Positions 15,115 through 21,434 of a stretch of 21,434 nucleotides of DNA are shown here, one piece after another; position 1 is the stretch's first letter; each line of letters begins with the position of its first letter. The translations under genes and the position numbers were made by a program. The notes beneath the pieces were generated by a model. That model was given only the letters and a program-made list of their open reading frames with translations. It was not told the origin of the DNA and did no database searches. Source of the DNA: a virus; the IMG/VR virus record IMGVR_UViG_3300041809_000338, positions 1 to 21,434 of that record; one strand, written 5' to 3'.

Positions 15115-15690
15115 ATGGCATTTTTCATCAACCCATCCACAAAATTTGAGCGCGCCTGCCGCGCCCTGCTGATTTTGCAGAAAAAGGCGACATGGGAAGA
15201 TTCTTTTATTTCGCTTGATTCCAGATCAAGGATTTTGCCGAACAGGACATTTAGCGTGAGGCAATTCATTCCAACGCGGGGGTGGAGGCCGGAGGGCGTG
15301 TGCGATTTGGAGATTCAGCATCACTTTTCGGCAGTTGACCAGCCGAATGAAGCACCCAATACACAACAGGTTTCGATGGAGAACTACGTTGGGGACACGC
15401 TGGATACGCTGAATCTTGGCGGCTCGTCAGAAGCAACAAACATGAAGGCATTGGCAGATGCAATAACGCAAGCCGGAAGATGGCTGGCAACGCCTAATCC
15501 AAGCGGGAACACCCCGATTGACGACAAGATTTTGGCCGCGAATGCTGACATGGTCAACTTTCGTTGCGATTGGGTGAAATTCTCAACGCCGCTGATTACT
15601 CGCGGAACCGAAACGGGAACGACAAATTGGGTGGAAATTGTCCATCTATCCGCATTTGTGAGCCATTCAAACGCAGCATTACCAAACTGA
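15115..15690 (+). CDS. Hypothetical tail-module protein (191 aa)
   Basis: This is a globular protein without a signal or membrane segment. It begins MAFFINPSTKFERACRALLI and has a mid segment RTFSVRQFIPTRGWRPEGVC. By position, between the probable tail-completion protein and the tail tube candidate, it may be the tail terminator. No sequence motif confirms that. The start follows a TTGACT element by 20 nt. Confidence 0.6.
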   Translation: MAFFINPSTKFERACRALLILQKKATWEDSFISLDSRSRILPNRTFSVRQFIPTRGWRPEGVCDLEIQHHFSAVDQPNEAPNTQQVSMENYVGDTLDTLNLGGSSEATNMKALADAITQAGRWLATPNPSGNTPIDDKILAANADMVNFRCDWVKFSTPLITRGTETGTTNWVEIVHLSAFVSHSNAALPN

Positions 15691-15693
15691 TTT

Positions 15694-16020
15694 ATGACCG
15701 CATCTCCAATTTCATCCACACCAAAATCCGTTCCGGCAACGACAACGAAAGAACAGCCGGCACTTTCAAAAAAAACTCCGCAGTTCCAGCCGGTGAAGCA
15801 TCCGCTGCGGTTTTGTATTTCTGGCAGACAGCACATGATTCAACCGCTCAAGGACTTAATTTCGGCGGACGCCAACATTCCAGACCATTTTAAGGCCGTT
15901 TTGTCGGCTGAAATTGACAACATAAAAACGAACGCCGCACAGGTGGATTTACACGTCGTTGACCATGCTGACGGCGGGATTTCTTTTCAAGGCCACATAA
16001 AACCGATTCAGTTGGGTTGA
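15694..16020 (+). CDS. Small hypothetical protein (108 aa; possible shorter start at 15835)
   Basis: From 15694 the first 45 or so residues are low-complexity Ser/Thr/Pro/Lys (MTASPISSTPKSVPATTTKE). The part from M48 (nt 15835, MIQPLKDLISADANIPDHFK) looks like a compact folded domain. A terminator-like hairpin lies at 15778-15814, inside the N-terminal part, so the true start may be 15835, giving 61 aa. The upstream ATG is only 3 bp after the previous stop, which favours the longer form. Function unknown. Confidence 0.5.
   Translation: MTASPISSTPKSVPATTTKEQPALSKKTPQFQPVKHPLRFCISGRQHMIQPLKDLISADANIPDHFKAVLSAEIDNIKTNAAQVDLHVVDHADGGISFQGHIKPIQLG
15774..15814 (+). terminator. Possible weak terminator or attenuator hairpin
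   Basis: CCGCAG (15778-15783) pairs with CTGCGG (15805-15810), followed by TTTTG; an A-run precedes the left arm. The loop is long (21 nt), so the stem is weak. It lies within the upper part of the 108-aa ORF and 20 nt before the alternative start at 15835. Confidence 0.35.
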
Positions 16021-16027
16021 CTTTGGG
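16017..16027 (+). promoter_or_regulatory. TTGACT motif 35 nt upstream of the start at 16052
   Basis: TTGACTTTGGGCGTTTTTG nearly repeats the 8477 copy (TTGACTTTGGCGTTTTG). It overlaps the previous stop (TGA at 16018-16020). Its distance to the start is 35 nt, unlike the 20-21 nt of the others, and no -10 hexamer follows at a normal spacing. Confidence 0.4.
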
Positions 16028-16051
16028 CGTTTTTGTAGTGGCAACACGATT

Positions 16052-16507
16052 ATGAAACGATTTTTACACATTTTGACGCTGGCGGTCTTTGCGCTTTTTG
16101 CGTTTGGATTGCGGGCGCAGACCGTTGGGAGTTCTTCCCTTATCACCGGCACGAATTATTTTCCAATCCTAATTTCACCGGGGATTTACCAAACCAACCA
16201 GATTTATCAGGCTGGTGCATACAAGCCGGTTACGCTCGGCAACATCGCCAGCACGAACGAAACGGTGACTGCATATTATATCGTGAATCCAACCAACGGA
16301 CTTGTCCCCGTGCCGAATTTGCCGGGCTGGTTCTTCACTGGAAACGGTTACACCAATTCATTTGCCAGCGGAACGAACGGCGGATCATATTCTTTTAATT
16401 TCAACGGGACTGGCCAAACCGTGCTTTGCCCCGCACAGCTAATGATTGCCCTAACCGGCACGAACCTAAACGGCAGCCCGGTTACAAATTCCGCATACGT
16501 CCCTTAA
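16052..16507 (+). CDS. Second predicted exported protein with Sec signal peptide (151 aa)
   Basis: The N terminus is a clear Sec signal: MKRF, hydrophobic LHILTLAVFALFAFG, and LRA before QTVG (cleavage after about residue 22). The mature part is beta-type and rich in Asn, Thr, Gly and Tyr (for example NGYTNSFASGTNGGSYSFNF). This is the same composition as the 11319 protein, and both have an RAQ junction. No family is recognised. It sits just before the tail tube candidate, so it is either a virion protein routed through the envelope or a secreted or surface protein expressed late. Both readings are inference. Confidence 0.7.
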   Translation: MKRFLHILTLAVFALFAFGLRAQTVGSSSLITGTNYFPILISPGIYQTNQIYQAGAYKPVTLGNIASTNETVTAYYIVNPTNGLVPVPNLPGWFFTGNGYTNSFASGTNGGSYSFNFNGTGQTVLCPAQLMIALTGTNLNGSPVTNSAYVP

Positions 16508-16519
16508 CAAAACAAAATT

Positions 16520-16987
16520 ATGCCCGGCCCATCACCCTTCAACATTTCGGAACAGCAAGTAGGAGCAGTGGCTTACTTGTATGGAATCACCAACTCTGGA
16601 ACGGCGGTCACGATTGCGGGATTGGATTCATTTGAATTTGATTCGGACGAACTCACCCTGACATGGGATGAAAAGGCGAACAAGGATACGACCGGAAACA
16701 TCCAGAACTACACGCAAACCAATTTCCGGTATGAGCGGTCGCTGAAAATTTATCCGAGCGGCGAGACTCGTGCGGCGGCGGCGACTGTGGCCGGCGAAGC
16801 CATCACGCTGTTCTCGGTTGTCATCGCCAATTACAAGGTGGCCGCTTTCAACGGGACGTGGCGCGTGAAATCCGGCACGAAGATCAATTTGAAGATGGAC
16901 GACAACGCCTCGATTGATTTCAGCATGGAGCGGTTCGTCAACGCGGCGCAGAATGCGGCATTGACGGGTGCGGCGATTGTCGGTTAA
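16520..16987 (+). CDS. Candidate major tail tube protein (155 aa)
   Basis: This beta-rich protein has tail-tube-like features. SFEFDSDELTLTWDEKAN near residues 37-54 and a C-terminal GTWRVKSGTKINLKMDDNASIDFSMERF segment resemble the paired sheets of tail tube subunits. An Ala-rich end follows. It is directly followed by the strongest terminator in the window, as expected for a gene needed in high amounts. It precedes a pre-tape-measure gene and the tape measure gene, the normal order. The leader is A-rich without a Shine-Dalgarno sequence. No domain search was possible, so the call is by pattern and position. Confidence 0.6.
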   Translation: MPGPSPFNISEQQVGAVAYLYGITNSGTAVTIAGLDSFEFDSDELTLTWDEKANKDTTGNIQNYTQTNFRYERSLKIYPSGETRAAAATVAGEAITLFSVVIANYKVAAFNGTWRVKSGTKINLKMDDNASIDFSMERFVNAAQNAALTGAAIVG

Positions 16988-17005
16988 TCTGTTGGACAAT
17001 TTATG

Positions 17006-17045
17006 ACGGCGGCAGCGGAGCAATCCGCCGCCGCCGTTTTTTATT
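17006..17045 (+). terminator. Strong rho-independent terminator after the tail tube candidate
   Basis: A 14-bp stem, ACGGCGGCAGCGGA (17006-17019) with TCCGCCGCCGCCGT (17024-17037), has a single A-C mismatch. It is capped by a GCAA (GNRA-type) tetraloop and followed by TTTTTTATT. The next start codon is only a few bases beyond (17049). Confidence 0.93.
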
Positions 17046-17048
17046 AAA

Positions 17049-17723
17049 ATGCACGACGCGGAATTTTGCAATTCGTTCCAACCGCCAGAGGTTAAAATCT
17101 TTGGCGTGTTGATGGAAAACTTTGCCATCGGGCATGAACTGGCATTGATACGGCAGGGAAACCCGCTGGCGACTTACGGCGAGTCGTCATTTGCCGAATT
17201 GTCATCCGATGCGAAGATGCTGGCTTTGGCAATGGCCGTTGAAATCTGCGGCAAGAGATTTGGATTTTTAAGAAAGTGGAAATTTGTCATTTCAGAGTAT
17301 CGGGCAACGCCGGAAGAACTAGCGACAGAGATAAAACGATTCCGTGAATATCGGGCCGCCGGGAGCCACGATTTGCCGCTGACAAAGATGCCCAAGCAGC
17401 ACGGCATTCCGTTCCGATATTTCGGCGCTCCAGCATTGGCGAGCCTGATCAATTATGTCACTGAAAAGCATCATCTGTTAATCCGGTCACACTTTCACGG
17501 ATCGCCGCTGAATTTTCCGCTTGGATTGGCGCAAATACTTTACACGACGCATCTGGAAACGACCGGCGCGGTGTGGGTAAAGAATCATCAGGAAATGGAG
17601 CGCGAAAAACCGCGACCGGAAGGCGCGCCGCCGCTTGGAATAAACGAAAAAGTGTTGTTGGGCGAAGAAGCGGAGAAGGCGTTTGCCGAGGCTGTTAAAA
17701 ATGCAAACGGAGGAAAACCATAA
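17049..17723 (+). CDS. Pre-tape-measure protein, possible tail assembly chaperone (224 aa)
   Basis: It lies between the tail tube candidate and the tape measure gene, the usual place for tail assembly chaperones. The segment VKIFGVLMENFAIGHELALI near residues 15-34, followed by RQGNPLATYG, looks like a conserved N-terminal domain, which argues for the ATG at 17049 rather than a later Met. The C terminus is charged and Gly-ended. There is no slippery heptamer and no open alternative-frame extension of the lambda G-GT type; instead its stop overlaps the tape measure start (TAATG at 17721-17725). A GGAGG box within its 3' end serves the next gene. Its own start abuts a terminator. Confidence 0.65.
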   Translation: MHDAEFCNSFQPPEVKIFGVLMENFAIGHELALIRQGNPLATYGESSFAELSSDAKMLALAMAVEICGKRFGFLRKWKFVISEYRATPEELATEIKRFREYRAAGSHDLPLTKMPKQHGIPFRYFGAPALASLINYVTEKHHLLIRSHFHGSPLNFPLGLAQILYTTHLETTGAVWVKNHQEMEREKPRPEGAPPLGINEKVLLGEEAEKAFAEAVKNANGGKP

Positions 17724-19462
17724 TGGCATCGGCAGTAACAGTCATTTTCGGGGCGAACTCGACGCAGTTTCAGGCGGAACTTGCGAAGATGCAGCAGATG
17801 GCGCAAATATCAGCCGCAAAGATTTCCAGTGGAACCGTCATGGGCGGCGGACACGGCCCCGGAGGAATGACGGGAATCATCCGGGAATCGTCCACCGTTG
17901 TTCGGGAAATCGCAATGGGCAGGGGATTGGGCCGCATTCTCGGATCAATGTCATTGCTGGTTCAATATACAAAACTGTTCTTAACGGGCGCAAAAGATGC
18001 GGCGACATATTCCGAACAACTGGCTGCCGGCTATGAGCGGTTGGCATTGAAGGCAAATCTGGCAGCAATTGCCGCCATGAAAAAAGCGGAGGCGGCGGCG
18101 GCGGATGCCTATGCGGAAGGAATGGAAGATGAAATGACAATCGCTGCGGCGGATGCGGACATGGCAAAGGCGATAACGGCAAAAGCCGATGCGGTTGCGG
18201 CACAGGAAAAGGCGGCGGCGGCATTGGAAGCGGCACAAGCGGAACAGGCAGAGGCGGCGGCGGCAGGAGAAGCGACTGCCGCATCGTTGCCGCTGATGGC
18301 CATTTTCATTGGCATAATCGCAGTATTGGCCGTCCTTTACGGGGCTTACAAAATTGTCCACGGGATTTTACATTCATTGGAGGAACAGGAAATAAAATCC
18401 GCGCAAACAGCCCGCGAACTGAACCTGACTTATGAAGAAGAAGCCGCCGCCCTTGACAAGCTGGCATCGGCGGCAGATAAAACCGAGGATGCGCTTCGCA
18501 AAATGACGGCGGCGCATGATGACTACGCCAAGCGAGTTGATGCAACGGTGGAGGCGCAGAAGAATTTTTATGAACATTCCAAGAAGCTTGCCGATCTAAA
18601 AAAAGACGCCGACCTTACCAATGTGGACATTGCTGAAAAACAGGGCTTAATAACGCATGAGCAGGCGGTAAGGCAAAAAGAGGATATTGAGAAGAAGGCC
18701 AATTCGGATGCTGCGGCGGCAAAGACGGCTGAATTGTTGAAAGAGCGCGACTTGCTTTTAGTGTCAAGCCAGCGGGCGCAGGATTTTGCGAAACAGAAGC
18801 GCGAAGAAGCACAGGCCGCAAGTGATAAAATCAATACATCACCAGAAGTCAAGGCAAACGCCGAAGAACTTGCCCGTTTGGAAAACCTTCAAAAGCAATT
18901 ACGAAAAGACGCCGACAAATATGCGGAAGACGCCGCAAAAACCGCACCCGGAGAAGAAAAAGACCACCTTTTGAATTTGGCCAAAACAAACAACATAATG
19001 GCAGATACGGCACAGCTACAAGCAAATGACCAGCGCGCCAAAATGAAGCCAGGCGAAATTGCCGCCGCCGATGCCATGACAGCGGCCACGGAGGCCACAA
19101 ACAACGCCAAAACCATCGGAGAAAAGGCGGTCAAGGCAACAACCGAATGGGCCAATCAGGAAAAAAATTCACCGTCAGAGGTGGCCGCTGAAAATGCAAA
19201 CATTGACCTGAAAGCAAAAGAAGAATTGTTAAAAGTAGAAAAATCCGACGAAAAGGGCTATTCACTGAACAGCCAGCAGAAGGTTGGGGCGTATGCGGCA
19301 ACGGCTCCGATTCTCTTGCAGCAGTTGAACGCACTGCGCTCGATTGATCACAAGGTTACTCCGGTTGCGCCACCGTCCAATAATCCGCCGGGCGAAAAGA
19401 AGCCCCAACTAGGAACACGGCCAGCCGGCCAAAACAGGCATCAAACTGGAATCAATGTGTGA
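17723..19462 (+). CDS. Short tape measure protein with one membrane segment (579 aa)
   Basis: This is the largest tail gene. The protein is mostly helical and very rich in Ala, Lys and Glu. Residues about 103-187 are an Ala-rich helix. Residues about 189-208 (LPLMAIFIGIIAVLAVLYGA) form a membrane-type segment, and 220-500 are predicted coiled coil. The C terminus is Pro/Gly-rich (PPSNNPPGEKKPQLGTRPAG). The N-terminal VTVIFGANSTQFQAELAKM matches the opening of many tape measure proteins. At roughly 0.15 nm per residue the tail would be near 85-90 nm if it is a siphovirus. The start overlaps the previous stop (TAATG) and has a GGAGG box. Confidence 0.82.
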   Translation: MASAVTVIFGANSTQFQAELAKMQQMAQISAAKISSGTVMGGGHGPGGMTGIIRESSTVVREIAMGRGLGRILGSMSLLVQYTKLFLTGAKDAATYSEQLAAGYERLALKANLAAIAAMKKAEAAAADAYAEGMEDEMTIAAADADMAKAITAKADAVAAQEKAAAALEAAQAEQAEAAAAGEATAASLPLMAIFIGIIAVLAVLYGAYKIVHGILHSLEEQEIKSAQTARELNLTYEEEAAALDKLASAADKTEDALRKMTAAHDDYAKRVDATVEAQKNFYEHSKKLADLKKDADLTNVDIAEKQGLITHEQAVRQKEDIEKKANSDAAAAKTAELLKERDLLLVSSQRAQDFAKQKREEAQAASDKINTSPEVKANAEELARLENLQKQLRKDADKYAEDAAKTAPGEEKDHLLNLAKTNNIMADTAQLQANDQRAKMKPGEIAAADAMTAATEATNNAKTIGEKAVKATTEWANQEKNSPSEVAAENANIDLKAKEELLKVEKSDEKGYSLNSQQKVGAYAATAPILLQQLNALRSIDHKVTPVAPPSNNPPGEKKPQLGTRPAGQNRHQTGINV

Positions 19463-19476
19463 TATAGTTAAATTTT

Positions 19477-20388
19477 ATGGCTGGAAATTTGCAAGCATTT
19501 GGATTTGACGAACTGACCTTTGGGCCTGTCAAAATTGATTATGGCCCAAAGGGGACAACGACACATTTCACCGTGACTTGTCCGCAAATTGGGCAGTTGA
19601 TCAACTATTACAATTACATCATTCAATTCGGGGCATCGGGAACATTTTTAGGATGCGATGTCGGGCTGGATGGGGTGACGACTGCGGAGGTTAAAAGCCT
19701 TGAAGTGTCCGTTCCGGGCATTGCCAACAGCCTGACAAATCTTCTGGCGGAGCTTTATTTTGATTCATGGGAACTGCTGGCGAACGAGATAACCGATTCT
19801 ATTTTTAACAATCCATTGATTGTGGGTTCAACCGGATGGATGACGGACAATGACAAGGTGATATTGTCCTATGTTGCAACCAATGGAGGAACCATATCAC
19901 AAGCAGTTTCAGCCTGCAATGCGGCCTGCAATGCTTCACCAGCCACGCTGCCGCATCCGGTGACGGGCGGAATCGGATCGCCAACACAATATCAAGCCCC
20001 GTCTGATGCAAGGTCGCAACAGATTTTTTTGGAGCTTTTGAAGGGGCAAACCGAGTTTGGCCGTCCATCAAAAGTGTTGCGGCACACGAGTTATTGCAGC
20101 GCGGGGGCGCTCTATAATTCCAGCATCCAATACGAGGAATGTATTTACACGGCCGCGCAATTATTGAGCGAGGTCGGTTCTGGCTGGACTTACAATTTAC
20201 CGCCCCGTCTTTATTCCGAAATAGCCGCGCAGCCGGTGCAATTTGCGCCGACAACCGAATCCGCGTTCTACACTTTTGGCTGGAAAAAAACGATTGGAAG
20301 GGAACCCGTAATGGCAAACTTTATGATTGAGCGGGAAGTTGAATATGCGCTTGGACTTTGGAGCAATTTGAGATACGCCCTGCGTTAA
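19477..20388 (+). CDS. Hypothetical distal-tail protein (303 aa)
   Basis: It follows the tape measure gene by 14 bp, in the place of distal tail or baseplate hub proteins. It begins MAGNLQAFGFDELTFGPVKI and has a Cys-containing middle (SACNAACNASPATLPHPVTG) and an aromatic C terminus (FYTFGWKKTIG, then YALGLWSNLRYALR). No family is recognised and no catalytic motif is visible. The role in tail-tip assembly is inferred from order only. The leader is AT-rich (GATATAGTTAAATTTT), so a weak local promoter is possible but not shown. Confidence 0.65.
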   Translation: MAGNLQAFGFDELTFGPVKIDYGPKGTTTHFTVTCPQIGQLINYYNYIIQFGASGTFLGCDVGLDGVTTAEVKSLEVSVPGIANSLTNLLAELYFDSWELLANEITDSIFNNPLIVGSTGWMTDNDKVILSYVATNGGTISQAVSACNAACNASPATLPHPVTGGIGSPTQYQAPSDARSQQIFLELLKGQTEFGRPSKVLRHTSYCSAGALYNSSIQYEECIYTAAQLLSEVGSGWTYNLPPRLYSEIAAQPVQFAPTTESAFYTFGWKKTIGREPVMANFMIEREVEYALGLWSNLRYALR

Positions 20389-20889
20389 GTGAGAAGCAAA
20401 AACATAAATCCAGACGGCAGCGGAAACGGCCCGGACAGCGATTTCATAAACCGCGTTCTGGGACGATTAAATGAATTGCAATTTTATTCTTCTGGAACCG
20501 TTAAGGTGGAGCAGCTAACCCGTGGAACCCGATTTCGCATCAAGCCATCGTTCGGCGGTTCAATCACCGGCCTGCAATTCCAGCAGCCCTACATCGAGCT
20601 TGACCCGACGATTGCTATTTCGCAATGGACGATTGTGAACGTATCGCCGAACAATCCGATTGCGACGACTGGCATTGTGGATTTGGTTTCCAATGTTTTG
20701 ACGGTCGCGCCGACGGGCTATTGGGTGGCCGTGGCTGACATCCCGGCGCAGACTTCGACGCCGAAATACAACGTGCCGGTGATGCCGCCGACCGTGGCAT
20801 GGGTTTCATCGCCGGGCAGTCAGAAGGGCGACTTGGATCAGGCTGGCATCTTGTGGCTGCCGCTGCCGAGAATCGGAACTTGTGTGTGA
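20389..20889 (+). CDS. Tail-fibre-like protein (166 aa), GTG start
   Basis: The GTG at 20389 follows the preceding TAA with no gap, and no ATG lies nearby in this frame. The protein starts with a polar stretch (NINPDGSGNGPDSDF) and then has NRVLGRLNELQFYSSGTVKV and TRGTRFRIKPSF. This helix-then-beta opening is common in tail fibre and tip attachment proteins. The rest is beta-type and Pro/Val-rich. The C terminus (ILWLPLPRIGTCV) overlaps the next gene by 4 bp. Confidence 0.6.
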   Translation: MRSKNINPDGSGNGPDSDFINRVLGRLNELQFYSSGTVKVEQLTRGTRFRIKPSFGGSITGLQFQQPYIELDPTIAISQWTIVNVSPNNPIATTGIVDLVSNVLTVAPTGYWVAVADIPAQTSTPKYNVPVMPPTVAWVSSPGSQKGDLDQAGILWLPLPRIGTCV

Positions 20890-21434
20890 ACACCGGCATT
20901 CCATATCGCAAACGCTGCAACGGTCAGGGCGATGTTTGCGCCCAGCTTGGCCATTCCATTTTTCAGAATTACAAGTCAAACCAGAAATACACCTATTATT
21001 TTTCCGACACGTCACCGGTGCCGCAGGGCATTCCGGGCGGCAATGACTACACGGAATGCGAGCCGTGCGGCTCGACCGTGGCCGACATTTGCACGGGCGG
21101 TCTGCCGGCCGGCGCAAACTGGCAGTCGGCCTTTTTTGCCGGAACACGGGTGACGCCGGAAGTGGGCGAGCAATGGCAGTCATCTTCATTTCTGGACGGC
21201 GCGGCGGTGGATTTTGTGAACGGCAGCCTGCAAACATTCTCGGCTGGAACCACGGAAGATTTTGGCGTGTGCCATCAAATCGGGTTCAAGGCTTACGCGG
21301 GCATGGGGCAATGGAACGGCAGTTACGGCTTCAATTCGGCGGACTCATGCGCGACACCGGACAAGACGATTCCCGCTGACCAGCAAAAATTTTTGACGCT
21401 GACGTTCACGAGCCTGAATTATCGAGCCTACAAT
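20886..21434 (+). CDS. Partial Cys-containing tail/fibre protein (at least 183 aa, 3' cut by window)
   Basis: The frame is open from GTG 20886 (GTGA overlap with the preceding stop) to the window end without a stop. It reads NTGIPYRKRCNGQGDVCAQL, then a segment with CEPCGS and ICTGGLPAGANW, then beta-type sequence with Gly, Asn and aromatic residues (GFKAYAGMGQWNGSYGFNS). The Cys residues and the Gly/Asn/aromatic composition suggest a structured tail-tip or receptor-binding protein. The start has no ATG alternative nearby. The function is inferred only from position at the distal end of the tail module. Confidence 0.65.
   Translation, partial: MNTGIPYRKRCNGQGDVCAQLGHSIFQNYKSNQKYTYYFSDTSPVPQGIPGGNDYTECEPCGSTVADICTGGLPAGANWQSAFFAGTRVTPEVGEQWQSSSFLDGAAVDFVNGSLQTFSAGTTEDFGVCHQIGFKAYAGMGQWNGSYGFNSADSCATPDKTIPADQQKFLTLTFTSLNYRAYN

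Noticed and set aside
16017-16060. Sigma70 promoter from TTGACT at 16017
   Set aside because: No TATAAT-like hexamer occurs 16-18 nt downstream (the region reads GTGGCAAC). The same is true of the other copies.
17683-18036. Frameshifted tail-chaperone extension (lambda G-GT type)
   Set aside because: There is no slippery heptamer near the end of the 224-aa gene. The overlapping frame has shadow-like Arg/Gly/His composition, and the tape measure start is coupled directly by TAATG.
18109-18315. Minus-strand Ala/Ser-rich ORF within the tape measure gene
   Set aside because: It is the reverse complement of GCG/GCA-rich alanine codons, a low-complexity shadow.

Overview
This window is a stretch of a tailed double-stranded DNA phage or prophage genome. 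Every convincing gene lies on the + strand, and they are packed head to tail with many ATGA, GTGA, TAATG and TGATG stop/start overlaps. It covers the end of an early or accessory block, the whole packaging and head module, a head-to-tail accessory block, and the tail module up to the first fibre-like genes. No integrase, repressor, lysis gene, tRNA or host gene is visible, so lysogeny cannot be judged. Host is inference only. Many starts lack a Shine-Dalgarno sequence and have A-rich leaders, and two proteins have Sec signals followed by Asn/Thr/Gly-rich beta-type sequence. This resembles Verrucomicrobiota-type genomes, but the window holds no taxonomic marker.

Layout. 1-712: C-terminal part of a D12-class DNA adenine methyltransferase carrying 42-bp tandem repeats. 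721-2311: small early-type genes (a Cys-rich mini-protein, a probable HTH protein, an unknown 207-aa protein, two tiny basic proteins). 2308-5180: probable small terminase and GpA-type large terminase. 5250-8401: head-completion-type protein, small unknown, lambda-type portal, small unknown. 8498-11281: one 927-aa ORF that joins an S78-type prohead protease, a four-cysteine zinc-knuckle-like insert, a linker and an HK97-fold major capsid protein. 11319-12378: signal-peptide-bearing virion-associated candidate and a small helical protein, then a strong terminator.

12439-14229: a tightly coupled accessory block of three tiny ORFs, a calcineurin-like metallophosphoesterase, a winged-helix-type protein and a 61-aa protein. 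14247-16987: head-tail connection and tail tube candidates, including a second signal-peptide protein, closed by a near-perfect terminator. 17049-19462: pre-tape-measure protein and a short tape measure protein with one membrane segment. 19477-21434: distal tail genes, the last cut by the window edge.

The most unusual non-coding signal is TTGACT placed 20-21 nt upstream of five separate start codons, with a sixth copy 35 nt upstream of another. Three of the copies share a longer 20-nt consensus running directly into ATG. Hairpins or terminators also sit immediately upstream of several starts, which suggests that expression of this long single-direction operon is tuned at specific gene junctions.
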